64,000 nucleotides of DNA from Muraenolepis orangiensis (GCA_027704905.1 CM051006.1:1573062-1637061); one strand, 5' to 3'. Shown: positions 49,161-61,572, counted from the first letter of the stretch. Program-made: numbers and translations. The notes: a model not told the origin generated them from the sequence alone.

Positions 49161-49370
49161 CAGATACTTCTGTTAGACCTTATGGCTCAGAACCAGACCT
49201 AGGAGATGGTGATGGGAGAGATAGAGGAATGAGAGATGTAGCGGGGGATGGAGTAAGAAGGAAGGACATAAGAGGGAGGAGGAAGAGGACAGGAGGAAGT
49301 TAAGGAAGATGCCAACTGCTGGACCCCTTCTCTGGGGACGTTCAGGGGGTCAGAGCCTCTTCACTGCTTC
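49161..49370. other. Spacer with the empty site of the jockey-like LINE
   Basis: AACCAGACCT at 49192-49201 is the reverse complement of the single-copy target AGGTCTGGTT. The LINE found in the left arm is absent, and flanking bases on both sides continue without a scar. Confidence 0.9.
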
Positions 49371-49973
49371 CCCCCCACTACCTCCCCTACAGTCAGACCC
49401 ACTCACACCCACCCCATCAACTCCCCTTACCTCCCCCTACCTCCCCTACAGTCAGACCCACTCACACCCACCCCATCAACTCCCCCTACCTCCCCTACAG
49501 TCAGACCCACTCACACCCACCCCATCAACTCCCCCTACCTCCCCTACAGTCAGACCCACTCACACCCACCCCATCCACTCCCCCTACCTCCCCTACAGTC
49601 AGACCCACTCACACCCACCCCATCAACTCCCCCTACCTCCCCCTACCTCCCCTACAGTCAGACCCACTCACACCCACCCCATCCACTCCCCCTACCTCCC
49701 CTACAGTCAGACCCACTCACACCCACCCCATACACTCCCCCTACCTCCCCTACAGTCAGACCCACTCACACCCACCCCATCAACTCCCCCTACCTCCCCT
49801 ACAGTCAGACCCACTCACACCCACCCCATCAACTCCCCCTACCTCCCCTACAGTCAGACCCACTCACACCCACCCCATCAACTCCCCCTACCTCCCCTAC
49901 AGTCAGACCCACTCACACCCACCCCATCAACTCCCCCTACCTCCCCTACAGTCAGACCCACTCACACCCAGAA
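49371..49973. repeat. 49-bp minisatellite, short allele, about 12 copies
   Basis: Same unit as 30912-32815 in reverse complement (CTCCCCTACAGTCAGACCCA start). One unit has TACACTC instead of ATCAACTC. About one third of the left-arm length. Confidence 0.96.
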
Positions 49974-50261
49974 CCCTCCATCCAGTCTTCCCTCAGAGAG
50001 CGTTTGAAATGAGACAAAGCTTTAAAATACTAAGATTACTCCCAAAGCTTAAACATTACTTAAGTATATATTCATTCTAAAATAACAAATGAACTGCTGG
50101 TATTAAACTGCTTAGCTAAGAAAAGACACTCACAATCCAACAGTTATTATCAAGCCAGTGGCTCATCATTAGCAATGTGTGTGTAGCGTAAACACCAGCT
50201 CAGCTCTTCTTCACACACTGAATCAGTTTGAACAATATGTCAATATCACCATCATTATTAA
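49974..50261. other. Unique noncoding spacer, right arm
   Basis: Mirror of 30641-30911; nothing recognised. Confidence 0.55.
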
Positions 50262-52198
50262 TGACCCCCCAACAGAATGACTCCCCCAAACAGAATGACT
50301 CCCCCCAACAGAATGACTCCCCCCCACAACAGAATGACTCCCCCCAACAGAATGACTCCCCCCAACATAATGACTCCCCCCCCAACAGAAAGACCCCCCC
50401 AACAGAATGACCCCCCCCAACAGAATGACCCCCCTCAACATAATGACCCCACCAAACAGAAAGACTCCCCCAAACAGAAAGACTCCCCCAAACAGAAAGA
50501 CTCCCCCAAACAGAATGACCCCCCCAACAGAATGACCCCCCCTCAACATAATGACCCCCCCAAACAGAAAGACTCCCCCAAACAGAACGACTCCCCCAAA
50601 CAGAAAGACTCCCCCCTCAACAGAATGACTCCCCCCCAACAGAATGACTCCCCCCAACAGAATGACTCCCCCCTCAACATAATAACTCCCCCAAACAGAA
50701 AGACTCCCCCCAACAGAATGACTCCCCCCAACAGAATGACTCCCCCCTCAACAGAATGACCCCCCCCAACAGAATGACCCCCCCTCAACATAATGACCCC
50801 ACCAAACAGAAAGACTCCCCCAAACAGAAAGACTCCCCCAAACAGAAAGACTCCCCAAAACAGAATGACCCCCCAACAGAATGACCCCCCCTCAACATAA
50901 TGACCCCCCCAAACAGAAAGACTCCCCCAAACAGAAAGACTCCCCCCTCAACAGAATGACTCCCCCCCAACATAATGACTCCCCCCAACAGAATGACTCC
51001 CCCCTCAACATAATAACTCCCCCAAACAGAAAGACTCCCCCCAACAGAATGACTCCCCCCAACAGAATGACTCCCCCCTCAACATAATGACTCCCCCAAA
51101 CAGAAAAACTCCCCCCAACAGAATGACTCCTCCCCCAACAGAATGACTCCCCCCCAACAGAATGACTCCCCCAAACGGAATGACTCCCCCCTCAACATAA
51201 TGACTCCCCCAAACAGAATGACTCCCCCCAACAGAATGACTCCCGCCCTCAACATAATGACTCCCCCAAACAGAAAGACTCCCCCCAACAGAATGACTCC
51301 CCCCAACAGAATGACTCCCCCCTCAACATAATGACTCCCCCAAACAGAAAGACTCCCCCCAACAGAATGACTCCTCCCCCAACAGAGTGACCTCCCCCAA
51401 CAGAATGACTCCCCCCCAACAGAATGACTCCCCCAAACGGAATGACTCCCCCCTCAACATAATGACTCCCCCAAACAGAATGACTCCCCCCAACAGAATG
51501 ACTCCCCCCCTCAACAGAATGACTCCCCCCCAAACAGAAAGACTCCCCCCCAACAGAATGACTCCCCCAAACAGAAAGACTCCCCCCCAACATAATGACT
51601 CCCCCAAACAGAATGACTCCCCCAAACAGAAAGACTCCCCCCCAACAGAATGACTCCCCCAAACAGAATGACTCCCCCAAACAGAAAGACTCCCCCCCAA
51701 TAGAATGACTCTCCCAAACAGAAAGACTCCCCCCCCAACATAATGACTCCCCCCCTCAACAGAATGACTCCCCCCAACATAATGACTCCCCCCCTCAACA
51801 GAATGACTCCCCCCCAACAGAATGACTCCCCAAACAGAAAGACTCCCCCCAACAGAATGACTCCCCAAACAGAATGACTCCCCAAACAGAATGCCCCCCC
51901 CCCTCAACAGAATAACTCCCCCAAACAGAAAGACTCCCCCCAACAGAATGACTCTCCCCCAACATAATGACTCCCCCCCAACAGAATGACTCCCCCCTCA
52001 ACAGAATGACTCCCCCCTCAACATAATGACTCCCCCCCAACAGAATGACTCCCCCCCAACAGAATGACTCTCCCCCAACATAATGACTCCCCCCCAACAG
52101 AATGACTCCCCCCCCAACAGAATGACTCCCCCCTCAACAGAATGACTCCCCCCAAACAGAATGACTCCCCCCTCAACATAATGACTCCCCCCCTCTCT
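50262..52198. repeat. C-rich 19-20-bp minisatellite, right arm
   Basis: Mirror of 28886-30640 (AACAGAATGACTCCCCCC units), about 180 bases longer, with C runs of 4-8 on the plus strand. Confidence 0.95.
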
Positions 52199-52617
52199 CT
52201 CTCCCTTTCTTCAAACTCAAATCACCAATCCATCCGGCTCCAACGAGTGATAATAAACACATTACAGTCAGACTTGAAGACATTAAACTGTCCTTCAGTT
52301 GTCAATGACTGTGGCTGCCTGGCTGCTCATTGGACACTTCATGTATTCTTTAAAGACATTTAAATGACAGACATTCGAAAGATTTATAAGATAAACTAAA
52401 CTAATCTATAAATACAAATGAGAATTCAACAAAAAAACTAAACAGAAACGTGACGTAAATGATGATTATATTTCTGTTTAAAATCGTTTATTTTAACAGA
52501 AAATGTGATTGTTTTCTGTTAATAGAATCAATTTAAATTCCGATTAGGTTTCAGATTCAGATCTATTCTCTCCTTCAATATCCTCCATTTCTCTGTTTCT
52601 CTGGGAACACTCGCAGT

Positions 52618-52618
<1 letters not shown>
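52199..52618. other. Unique noncoding spacer, right arm
   Basis: Mirror of 28464-28885; nothing recognised. Confidence 0.55.
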
Positions 52619-52696
<78 letters not shown>

Positions 52697-52713
52697 AGGG
52701 AGAGAGAGAGATG

Positions 52714-52799
<86 letters not shown>
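52619..52799. repeat. (GA)n microsatellite, right arm
   Basis: Mirror of 28294-28463, with GGGAGA and GATGGGGA interruptions. Confidence 0.96.
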
Positions 52800-52802
<3 letters not shown>

Positions 52803-53854
52803 TGCATCTTGCATCAAGTTTCATCTCCTAAGACTTCAATATCTTTGAGGAGGCTAGCCTGCAGCTAAGGTATATTAATTATGACATTGGGTCATTTATA
52901 CAGAGACATTTGGGAGACGAGCGAGGAAACGATGAACCTCCAGAATATCTCTGTGTAACTCTCTGTTTCATAGCTCTCTCTCCCTCTTCAGGGATGGTCA
53001 TGGTGTTCCTCCACAGATACTCAGGGTTTGCTTCTGGGTTTACATTCTCCACACAGGTCTGCTGAGTCTAAGCTGTGCTTTGATTTATCCTCCCCGGTTC
53101 TTCCCTGTTTGTTCTTTCTTGTTTTGGCCCGTTTGCTACGAGGGAACCATTCTTTATTCCCTGTTACATATTTCTGGTCCGGGACTTTTCCTAAATAAAT
53201 GTGTTTATTTAGACTTTATTCCCCAGCCCATGGTGTGTTTCTTCTAGACCCTGTCTTATGCCAGCACTCTCCTAACTCCCTACACGGAATATTAGCATAA
53301 GTATTATCATATTTACTAGTGGGTAGGTTACACCTTTCCCATTCAACACTCAATATTAATATCAAAAGTTTAATCAAGTCATTCTAATTCTGGATCACGT
53401 TCTAATTCTGGATCAGGTTCTGTCACATTCACTCACTCACTCAGTCTCTAAGACCATCATCTTTCAGAAAAGGGAACCCAGAATATACCCAGAGTGAGAG
53501 ATGGGAAGAGAGAGAAAAAGGCGGTTGCTATGACAATGCAGCGCGGCCTTGTGTGATTGCGGCCGGCGTTTCTTTCGGAGGACGGATGCTATTAACCAAA
53601 GGTGAATTTACTCAGGCCATTGATCCCGCCTTAATCTATGTGCTGTACAAAAGAGTACAGAAGGTTTCCATCCTATTCTCCTTCCAGGAGACAACCGTCG
53701 GCGAACAAAACCTCCATCACCAGAGAGGTTTGGTTTGGTTTGATTTCCGTTGTTGTCCGAAATTAAAACGGCATCACAGAGCGTCCGTGGTGGGGACACA
53801 GATGTCCAGAAAGAAACCAGTGATGGGATTAGATAGGCTGAGCAGAATAGTTTA
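52800..53854. other. Unique noncoding sequence, right arm
   Basis: Mirror of 27235-28293. A 100-codon frame (53553-53855) has no recognisable features and is not called. Confidence 0.55.
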
Positions 53855-53859
53855 ATATG

Positions 53860-54109
53860 TGTAGCGTTAGACATTTCTGCAGCACGTTATATCAGTCACC
53901 AATGTGGTTAGCTACCTCTTACTTAGCTAGGCTATATTCACGGAGAGAAAATCACACACAACCATCATCTCTTTGGTCTGAGTTCACAAGACCGTTTATT
54001 GTGCGCATGCTCGCAACAGCATCCCAGTGTGCACGCAGGCAACACATGTTCCTGTAACTAATGTGATTGGCTTAGCATGGCTTTGTCATATAACTAAATA
54101 GGCTCAACA
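53860..54109 (-). repeat. Copia 3' LTR
   Basis: 250 bases, TGTAGCGTTAG to GGCTCAACA on the plus strand, one base longer than the other LTR (AGAAAATC against AGAAATC). Confidence 0.93.
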
Positions 54110-54119
54110 CTCCCACTCA
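54110..54119 (-). promoter_or_regulatory. Copia polypurine tract
   Basis: Minus strand TGAGTGGGAG immediately before the 3' LTR, the usual place for plus-strand DNA priming. Short but typical for Copia elements. Confidence 0.65.
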
Positions 54120-54205
54120 AAGACATGTGTATAGCTCTCTATAATGGTAAATAAAACCAAAAATACAAAACTCCAAAATAAAACATTTACATCTGCCAGT
54201 TCACA

Positions 54206-54780
54206 TTACTCTCCAAACAAATATCCCTTGAAACTCTCAAACTTAGCCTTTGTCACTGGCTTGGTAAAGACATCCGCTACCATGTTTGCAGTAGGACAGT
54301 ATTCTATACATATTTTCCCTTCTGTGTGTGCAGACCGTACAAAGTGATACTTTATGTCTATATGTTTGCTTCTCTGTCTGCATACTGGGTTCTTAGATAA
54401 AGCTATCGCCCCCTGGTTGTCCTCATATATCTTGACTGGTACATGCTGGTTACAACTATCTATTCCTTTTAGTAGTTGTACAAGGTACATACTCTCTTGA
54501 GTAGTGGCTGCTAGTGCCATATACTCAGCTTCGCAGGTGGATAATGCCACCGTTGGCTGTTTCCTGCTCTTCCACGATATAACTGGACCATTCTCAGTTA
54601 AGCTGAAACAGTATCCAGTTGTGCTCCTCCTATCATCCCTATCGGCTGCCCAATCAGCATCACTGTACCCCTCCAGCTGTAGAACGCTTTCCTCACATTT
54701 CTGGTAGTGTAGCTCTTGATCTATAGTACCCTTTAAGTACCTCAGTAGGTGTTTGGCTGTAGCCCAATGCTGCTGCTTTG
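54206..54780 (-). pseudogene. Copia RNase H remnant
   Basis: An open frame to 54206 (formally from ATG 54841, but upstream of about 54780 it is the out-of-frame end of the zinc region). Motifs: ATAKHLLRYLKG, YSDADWAADRDDRRSTTGY, SWKSRKQPTVALSTCEAEY, YEDNQGAIALSKNP, KHIDIKYHFVR and ADVFTKP. The catalytic acidic residues of RNase H are all visible. It is the C-terminal end of the Copia polyprotein, separated from its polymerase by the deletion. Confidence 0.88.
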
Positions 54781-56288
54781 GTTCTGCTATGTGTAAATTT
54801 GCCCTGTGTGCATATTTCACAGTTTTGATTGGACATGTCATGTTTCCCTTTTATAGACATCCCTTCAACCACCTTCTCTAATTTTGCAACATCATCAAAA
54901 TTGCAATGACCAAGTATCCTATGCCACGTTTGAATGTCATGACACCCATACATTTCATCAACATTTTCATCCTCTACTGTGCTAAGGTAATACAGCTTAC
55001 CATACACGTCCATTTTGAACTTGGTACCATTCTTGTTGACCAGCCAGTCATTACCGTCCTTGAAGTGGACCTCAGCTCCGTTGGCTGTCGCTGCTTTGAC
55101 TGAAAAGATGTTTTGTGGAAAAGATGGGATGTAGAGTGCTTGCTTGAGCCTCGTTGTCACCTGTCGTCCCTCGCTGTCCAGCAAACAGACTTCAGCGTCT
55201 CCCCTCATCTTAGCCATCCCGCTCACCTTGGATCCGTCGGCCAGCTCGATCATGTGGTCCTCGGGTCTGAAGCTCTTGTCAACTGTTTTGAACTTTGTGG
55301 CGTCGTTGATCATGTGTGCTGTGGCGCCGCAGTCGACCATTAGACCTTTCTTGTTCCCTCTCTGTGTAGGGCAGTCACTCATCCTGAAGAAACTGAAAGA
55401 TGTAGGCTCTGCCTCCGTCTCTCCATCAGCTTTCTTCACATGGTCACGGCCTCGTCCTCGACTTCGCCCCATTCCTCGCTGTGGTGTGTCCCATTTTCGT
55501 TCCTCTCTTCTCACGTGGTACCCGTCAGGACATATTCTGGCCATGTGTCCTTTTTTACCGCACGTGTAACACTCAACATCAGCCAGGTCCATTTTCTTTC
55601 CTCTTCCTCGTCCTCGTGACCTCGTTGCCCCGCTAGATTTCATCACGTTGTCTTCTTCAACATTCACGTCACTCTTCCCATATTTTTCTGTACTCTCATA
55701 ACTTCGCAGTTTCGTTTTAAACTCTCCAAACGTTACAGTGTCATTCGTCTGGGTGATGTGCACGACGAATGGCTTGTATGAATCAGGTAGCCCCTTAACT
55801 ACCATAGCTATCTGAAGCCCATCACTAATGTGCTCTTCTGCTCTTCTCAATGACGTGAATACAGTTTCTGCTCGAATAATATAGTCAGTGACCGTTTCAT
55901 TGCTAGCCTTATGGAGCGAGGAAAGTTCACAGTACAAACTCACCACGCGGGGTTTGTCTTTTCCTGCATAGTGCTCGCGAAGAATATTCAGTGCTTTTCT
56001 TCCATCACGTTTCGCGTCCCTCATTACTAACGACAAGCTCTTGTTGTCCAGACATTGCACTAGCTCTGCATATGCCTCACCGTTCTTGGTTTCATCTTCC
56101 GCGAGAGCTTCTTCGTCATACCCATCTATCTCCGGGTCTTCCGAGATAACTTCTCTGAGACCACGTAACTCCATGTGCGCGAGGAACCTCGTTTCCCAGA
56201 GCTCGTAACTTTTCTCTTCACCGTCGAATAAAAGTCTGAACCACCTTTGGCCTGCATGACTGGGCCCATAACCTGTAGCGTTAGACAT
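54693..56288 (-). pseudogene. Copia Gag-protease-integrase zinc region, truncated by deletion
   Basis: A 531-codon frame from the ATG inside the LTR. The N-terminal Copia Gag (UBN2-type) region includes SYELWETRFLAHM, SLYCELSSLHKASNETV and GLPDSYKPFV. Then come an Arg/Gly-rich stretch and a CCHC knuckle CYTCGKKGHMARIC (about residue 238), a protease active site MVDCGATAHM (about residue 316; Cys where most have Ser or Thr), and the His/Cys zinc region preceding integrase (TWHRILGHCNFDDVAKLE and CEICTQGK). Around 54770-54785 the sequence jumps to the RNase H region in another frame and soon stops. Gag would package the element RNA. Confidence 0.88.
56260..56273 (-). promoter_or_regulatory. Copia primer-binding site, matching the initiator tRNA-Met anticodon arm
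   Basis: The plus strand reads CTGGGCCCATAACC directly against the LTR. From memory this equals the anticodon stem-loop of vertebrate initiator tRNA-Met (the CAT inside is the anticodon). The element RNA would therefore pair with an internal tRNA segment, as Drosophila copia does with a 5' half of tRNA-iMet, and not with a tRNA 3' end. Confidence 0.8.
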
Positions 56289-56522
56289 TTCTGCAGCACG
56301 TTATATCAGTCACCAATGTGGTTAGCTACCTCTTACTTAGCTAGGCTATATTCACGGAGAGAAATCACACACAACCATCATCTCTTTGGTCTGAGTTCAC
56401 AAGACCGTTTATTGTGCGCATGCTCGCAACAGCATCCCAGTGTGCACGCAGGCAACACATGTTCCTGTAACTAATGTGATTGGCTTAGCATGGCTTTGTC
56501 ATATAACTAAATAGGCTCAACA
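56274..56522 (-). repeat. Copia 5' LTR
   Basis: 249 bases; the element reads right to left, so this is its 5' LTR. Its last 15 bases contain the ATG that opens the Gag frame (56286-56288). Confidence 0.93.
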
Positions 56523-57077
56523 ATATGCAAATCATGTTCAGACAAACGGTTATTTTTTATAACTTGTTTTTTAATCCTTACAGCTTTTAAATTAAAATGT
56601 GTAATGAATGCTATCAGCAGATGTATATGATTCGATCTGTTAGCTGATTAGTTAATTGGTTAATACATTAATAATTCATGTAATAAAGTTCTATGTCATT
56701 GTTGAATGCTAAGTGTAGCTAGCTAGTTAGTAGCATTAGATGTCCTGGTTATCCTTCCTGTCTGAAGGTGTTGCGGGTCCAGATGGACTCAGATGTCAGA
56801 ACCTTCCAGATTAAGACAGGACTTCTTAATGGATTCCAGTACCCAGCAAGTAGTTCCATTCCATCCATTAACTCTCATGTCACTTACATATTTGTTGTGG
56901 CGTTTAGCCTTCTAGAAGGCTAAACGTGATTAACCCTCCGCTAAGAGTGAATCAGCCTCACTTAGCTAGCGGTTTTATGCTTGAGCGGTGAGCAAAGCTG
57001 AGTAGAACTGAGGTCCTGTAGCATTGGGGAGCTAAATGCATGCATGGCTAAAGAGCTAAACATGGCACCTGGAATTC
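56523..57077. other. Unique noncoding sequence right of the Copia element
   Basis: Mirror of 26669-27234, including the TTTAGCCTTCTAGAAGGCTA inverted repeat (around 56907-56927). Nothing coding. Confidence 0.55.
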
Positions 57078-57331
57078 AGAGTTACTTTCCGTTAGGTTTG
57101 TTCGATCACAAGCCACTGTGCATGAAACTTCTATTCCGATTTTCAGATTCATAAATGGATTAACCGCTAAATATCTATTTTTCATCAAAACAATGCGTCT
57201 TCCCCCTTAGATCACAATGGGTTTTAATTCAGTTTGGCTTATCTGCTAACATGACCCTCTAATACATGGTCAGAACTGATAGTGAGGCACCTTCCTTCCT
57301 CCCCTACTTTTACAACCACCAGCCGCCAATG
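57078..57331 (-). mobile_element. Fragment of the CAGTGGCGGCTGG hAT-like family, right arm
   Basis: Mirror of 26416-26668, ending CCACCAGCCGCCAATG beside the TA microsatellite. Confidence 0.7.
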
Positions 57332-57504
57332 ATATATATACAGTATATATGCAGTTCATATCAATATATATATATATATATATATACATTATACAGCATA
57401 TATACAGTTCATATAAATATCTATATATATATATATATATAGATATATATATATATATACATTATACAGCATATATACAGTTCATATAAATATATATATA
57501 TACA

Positions 57505-57554
<50 letters not shown>

Positions 57555-57580
57555 TATACAGTATACAGTATATATATATA
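57332..57580. repeat. (TA)n microsatellite, right arm
   Basis: Longer than the left-arm version by about 50 bases, with several ACAGTATA and CAGTTCATA units. Confidence 0.95.
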
Positions 57581-58157
57581 TGACTCATTAAGATGAATGG
57601 TTTGGATTTCACACACAGAGACACACACACTCTTAGTTACACTCTTAGTTACACATCTACTGCACCAGCAATCTGTTTGATAGCAGATGTTTCATGGTAA
57701 ATATTGAGTTACTTGTTGTTGCTCCTCCTTTCTGGGATGAGTCGTGTAAACTCCATGAAAGAGTCAATCCTTTTCTTTCCCTGCGAGGAACAGAATGCAG
57801 CGTTAGGGTGGCGTGCTGCTTCAACACAACCATCAGAGAGCTTTGGAAATCACATTCTCCAGGTGCTGAAAACACTTGAGATGATCAGTGGAATACGCCC
57901 AAATTGGTCTCATTACAAAGTTCATTAAACTATAATATAAGCAGTATGAAATAGGGTCAAATGTCAAGTTATTTCCCATTCAGTTCAATGTTTAATATGA
58001 GTTGATAGTGATATTGTGTGTGAACCAGGTTTGTTTCAATAACTCACACTGGTTGTTTTTAACATCCAGGAATAGCTTACATACTAGACCCTACAGCCTC
58101 TAACCTGCCCCCAAAACTCCAGCATCTTAGTGTGTATATTAAGCCAATGTGAGTCAG

Positions 58158-58206
<49 letters not shown>

Positions 58207-58440
58207 CTGCTTGGGTGCTCAAGGGAACAAACCACATCTGTGTTCTCTTGCCTTCCCAGCTTGTTTGTCCCTGATCTCTTTCCGTACCGTCTGAAGGACA
58301 ACTCCATTGCTTGCTACTATTTGTCTTTTCTGTATAAAAATACCCTTTCTAGAAAGAAAATGAGTGGTGATATATGATATACTGTGAAGCTGTTTCTCTT
58401 AGAAGTACAAAAGTTAAAAAGTTAAAAAGTTAGTTATAAT
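57581..58440. other. Unique noncoding sequence with (TG)n, right arm
   Basis: Mirror of 25367-26220; the (TG)n at 58162-58205 is longer than its partner. Nothing coding. Confidence 0.6.
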
Positions 58441-59600
58441 ATCTCCTCCTACCTCTACCTCTCCTACTCCTTCCTACTCCTTCTCCTCCTTCTCCCTCTC
58501 CTCCTCCTCCTCCTCCTCCTCCTCCTCCTCCTCCTCCTCCATCTCCTCCTCCTCCTCCTCCTCCTCCTCCTCCTCCTCCTCCTCCTCCTCCTCCTCCTCC
58601 TCCTCCTCCTCCTCCTCCTCCTCCTCTTCCTCCTCCTCGACCCTCACCTCCTCTTCCTCCCTCTCCCTCTCTCCTCCTGCACCTCCTCCTCCTCTCTCCT
58701 CCACAACCTTTCCCTGGGCATGGGGGACCTTCTCACCATCCTCCTACTCCTCCTCCTCCTTCTCCTCCTCCTCCCTCTCCTCCTCCTCCTCCCTCTCCTC
58801 CTCCTCCCTCTCCCTCTCCTCCTCCTTCTCCTCCTCCTCCTCCTCCTCCTTCTCCTCCTTCCTCTCCCTCTCCTCCTCCTCCTCCTCCTCATCCTCCTCC
58901 TCCTCCTCCTCCTCCTCCTCCTCCCTCTCCTCCTCCTGCTCATCCTGCTCTCTCCTCCACTACCTTTCCCTGGTCTTGGGGGCCTTCTCACTCTCCCTCT
59001 CCTTATCCTCCTTCTCCTCCCTCTCCTTCTCCTCCTCCTCCCCGTCCTCCTCCTCCCTCTCCTCCTCCCTCTCCTCCTCATCCTCTTTCCTCCTCCTCCT
59101 GCTCCTCCTCCTCCGCTCTCCTCCACAACCTGGACGTGGGGGACCTTCTCACTCTCCTCCTCCTTCTCCTCCTCCTCCTCGCTTTCTTTCTCCTCCACCT
59201 CCTCCTCCCTCTCTTTCTCCTCCTCTTCCTCCCTCTCCCTCTCCTCCTCCTCCTCCTTCTCCTCCTCCTCCCTATCCCTCTCCTCCTCCTTCTCCTCTTC
59301 CTCCTCACTTTCTTTCTCCTCCACCTACTCCTCCCTCTCTTTCTCCTCCTCTTCCTCCCTCCTCCTCCTCCTCCTCCTCCTCCTCCTTCTCCCTTTCCTC
59401 CTCCTCTCTCCTCCTCCACCTGCTCCCCTGCTCTCTCCTCCCCGACCTTTCCCTTGGTGTGGGGAACTTCCCACTCTCCTCCTCCTCACTCTCCCTCTCC
59501 TCCTCCTCTCTCCTCCACAACCTTTCCCTGGGTGTGGAGGACCTTCCCACTCTCCTCCTCCTCACTCTCCCTCTCCTTCTCCTCCTTCTCCTCCCTCTCA
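58441..59600. repeat. 1.2-kb CCT-rich polypyrimidine tract, right arm
   Basis: Mirror of 24230-25366 with small length differences. All frames open for compositional reasons. Confidence 0.93.
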
Positions 59601-59938
59601 CTCTCCACCTGCTCTTTCTGTGTTTCTGTGTGTTTTTCCTCCATGTTGTTTTAATTAGCATTGGAGTTGGACCGTAGAACCAAGCGCTGTAAAACATGAC
59701 ATAAGGTTTCCTCATTAATTATGATAAAACTTGTTTCCAGTGCATAATGAACCGGGCTTTGACCTCCATTACTGCCAGAACTCACGAGGTGAAGTAAACC
59801 ACGGCATGGGAACCCAGCTCCTTTAACAATTAAGAAATATATATATTCAATAATGTACTTTATTTAACTACATTCTTTATTGTTTTCAATATATACGTGC
59901 CACTGTGTCCAAAAAAGGGAAAGCTATGTATAGACACA
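59601..59938. other. Unique noncoding spacer, right arm
   Basis: Mirror of 23906-24229; nothing recognised. Confidence 0.5.
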
Positions 59939-60700
59939 CAGCAGAGGGACTCATAAAGGGACCCCTGATCCAGTTATCCTCTAAAGAGCTCAGCAGAGGG
60001 ACTCCTCATAGAGGGACCCTGATCCAGTTACCCTCTAAAGAGCTCAGCAGAGGGACTCCTCATAGAGGGACCCTGATCCAGTTACCCTCTAAAGAGCTCA
60101 GCAGAGGGACTCCTCATAGAGGGACCCTGATCCAGTTACCCTCTAAAGAGCTCAGCAGAGGGACTCCTCATAGAGGGACCCTGATCCAGTTACCCTCTAA
60201 AAAGCTCAGCAGAGGGACTCCTCATAGAGGGACCCTGATCCAGTTACCCTCTAAAGAGCTCAGCAGAGAGACTCCTCATAGAGGGACCCCTGATCCAGTT
60301 ACCCTCTAAAGACTTCAGCAGAGGGACTCCTCATAGAGGGACCCTGATCCAGTTACCCTCTAAAGAGCTCAGCAGAGGGACTCCTCATAGAGGGACCCTG
60401 ATCCAGTTACCCTCTAAAGAGCTCAGCAGAGGGACTCCTCATAGAGGGACCCTGATCCAGTTACCCTCTAAAGAGCTCAGCAGAGGGACTCCTCATAGAG
60501 GGACCCCTGATCCAGTTACCCTCTAAAGAGCTCAGCAGAGGGACTCCTCATAGAGGGACCCTGATCCAGTTACCCTCTAAAGAGCTCAGCAGAGGGACTC
60601 CTCATAGAGGGACCCTGATCCAGTTACCCTCTAAAGAGCTCAGCAGAGGGACTCCTCATAGAGGGACCCCTGATCCAGTTACCCTCTAAAGAGCTCAGCA
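59939..60700. repeat. 54-bp minisatellite, right arm
   Basis: Mirror of 23144-23905 with the same copy number and the same variant units (for example CTCTAAAAAGCTCAGC at 60196 and GACTTCAGC near 60311). Confidence 0.95.
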
Positions 60701-61470
60701 GTGGTATCAATACCTCTCTTAAGAAGCTTCTCTCCATCCCCGGTTACCAAGGCCTGTTTACTCAACCTCTAAAACACCGGAAGAGACGACCACGACCCAA
60801 ACAACCCAATGGCTAAAATACACTCATTAATTATACGGCTTTTTAGAGTGCCGGAGATAAACGACGCTCTCTTCCTGTTCCGCCTTCTTTAAATATCAAG
60901 CTAAAGAAGTGATTAATGGACGCCAGAGGAAACATTGTTTGTTTGAAGAAACACTTCTAGAAAAATAATTCAAATACGCCTTCTCTTTTAAGAATGACCC
61001 CCAGATATCTTAAAACTATCCCATTTAAAAGCTTGTGTGCAGAATAAATGACCTTAGGAACAGAAGCTGCATGGACTAGACCGTATGGGTCCAAGTCGTC
61101 ATAGTGATGGTACTCATAGTCCACTGACTGTATTTATTATACTGTATTATGTCTGTGAATACAATAGTCCAACTGCAGCCCGTATTGCAGTAGTATTCTT
61201 TACAGCCTGCTCAGTGATGTCTCTCTTTAGACAGAGAGCTTGTTTGATAGCCAGTTGATTGTCCTCCTATAACCAGCATGTTGTCTACCAGCTCCTGTTC
61301 TTCCTCTAAGGTTGATTTGTTAACTCTGGTTCTGGTGTTCCTGTAAACCTCAAAAGGCGTCTTTAAGATACGGTCAAAGTCGTATTAATTGCGTCTCGTC
61401 TTGAGTTGCTATCGGAAAATCCACCGCATCTCCACGGAAAATGGATTACTGTTGATGATCATAATTATTG
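60701..61470. other. Unique noncoding sequence, right arm
   Basis: Mirror of 22384-23143 with an 8-base insertion-like difference near 61025. Nothing recognised. Confidence 0.55.
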
Positions 61471-61572
61471 ATAACAACAACAACAACAACAACAAAACAA
61501 GGGCTGGAAGAGGAAGAGGAGGGGGGAGAGGAAGAGGAGGGGGGAGAGGAAGAGGAGGGGGGAGAGGAAGAG

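Larger units (their letters stand above)
53860..56522 (-). mobile_element. Copia-type LTR retrotransposon, internally deleted, right arm only
   Basis: Two LTRs of 250 and 249 bases beginning TG and ending CA, differing by one A in a short A run as far as I can see. The flanks carry the 5-bp duplication ATATG (53855-53859 and 56523-56527), and the left arm retains the unoccupied CATAT site (27230-27234). On the minus strand the interior encodes Gag with zinc knuckle, protease and the integrase zinc region, then jumps to RNase H. The integrase core and nearly all reverse transcriptase are deleted. The near-identical LTRs and empty partner site mean a recent insertion, probably moved by enzymes from intact relatives. 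Confidence 0.95.

Noticed and set aside
53553..53855. 100-codon frame, present in both arms
   Set aside because: No domain or homology recognised, and its conservation between arms is explained by the duplication.
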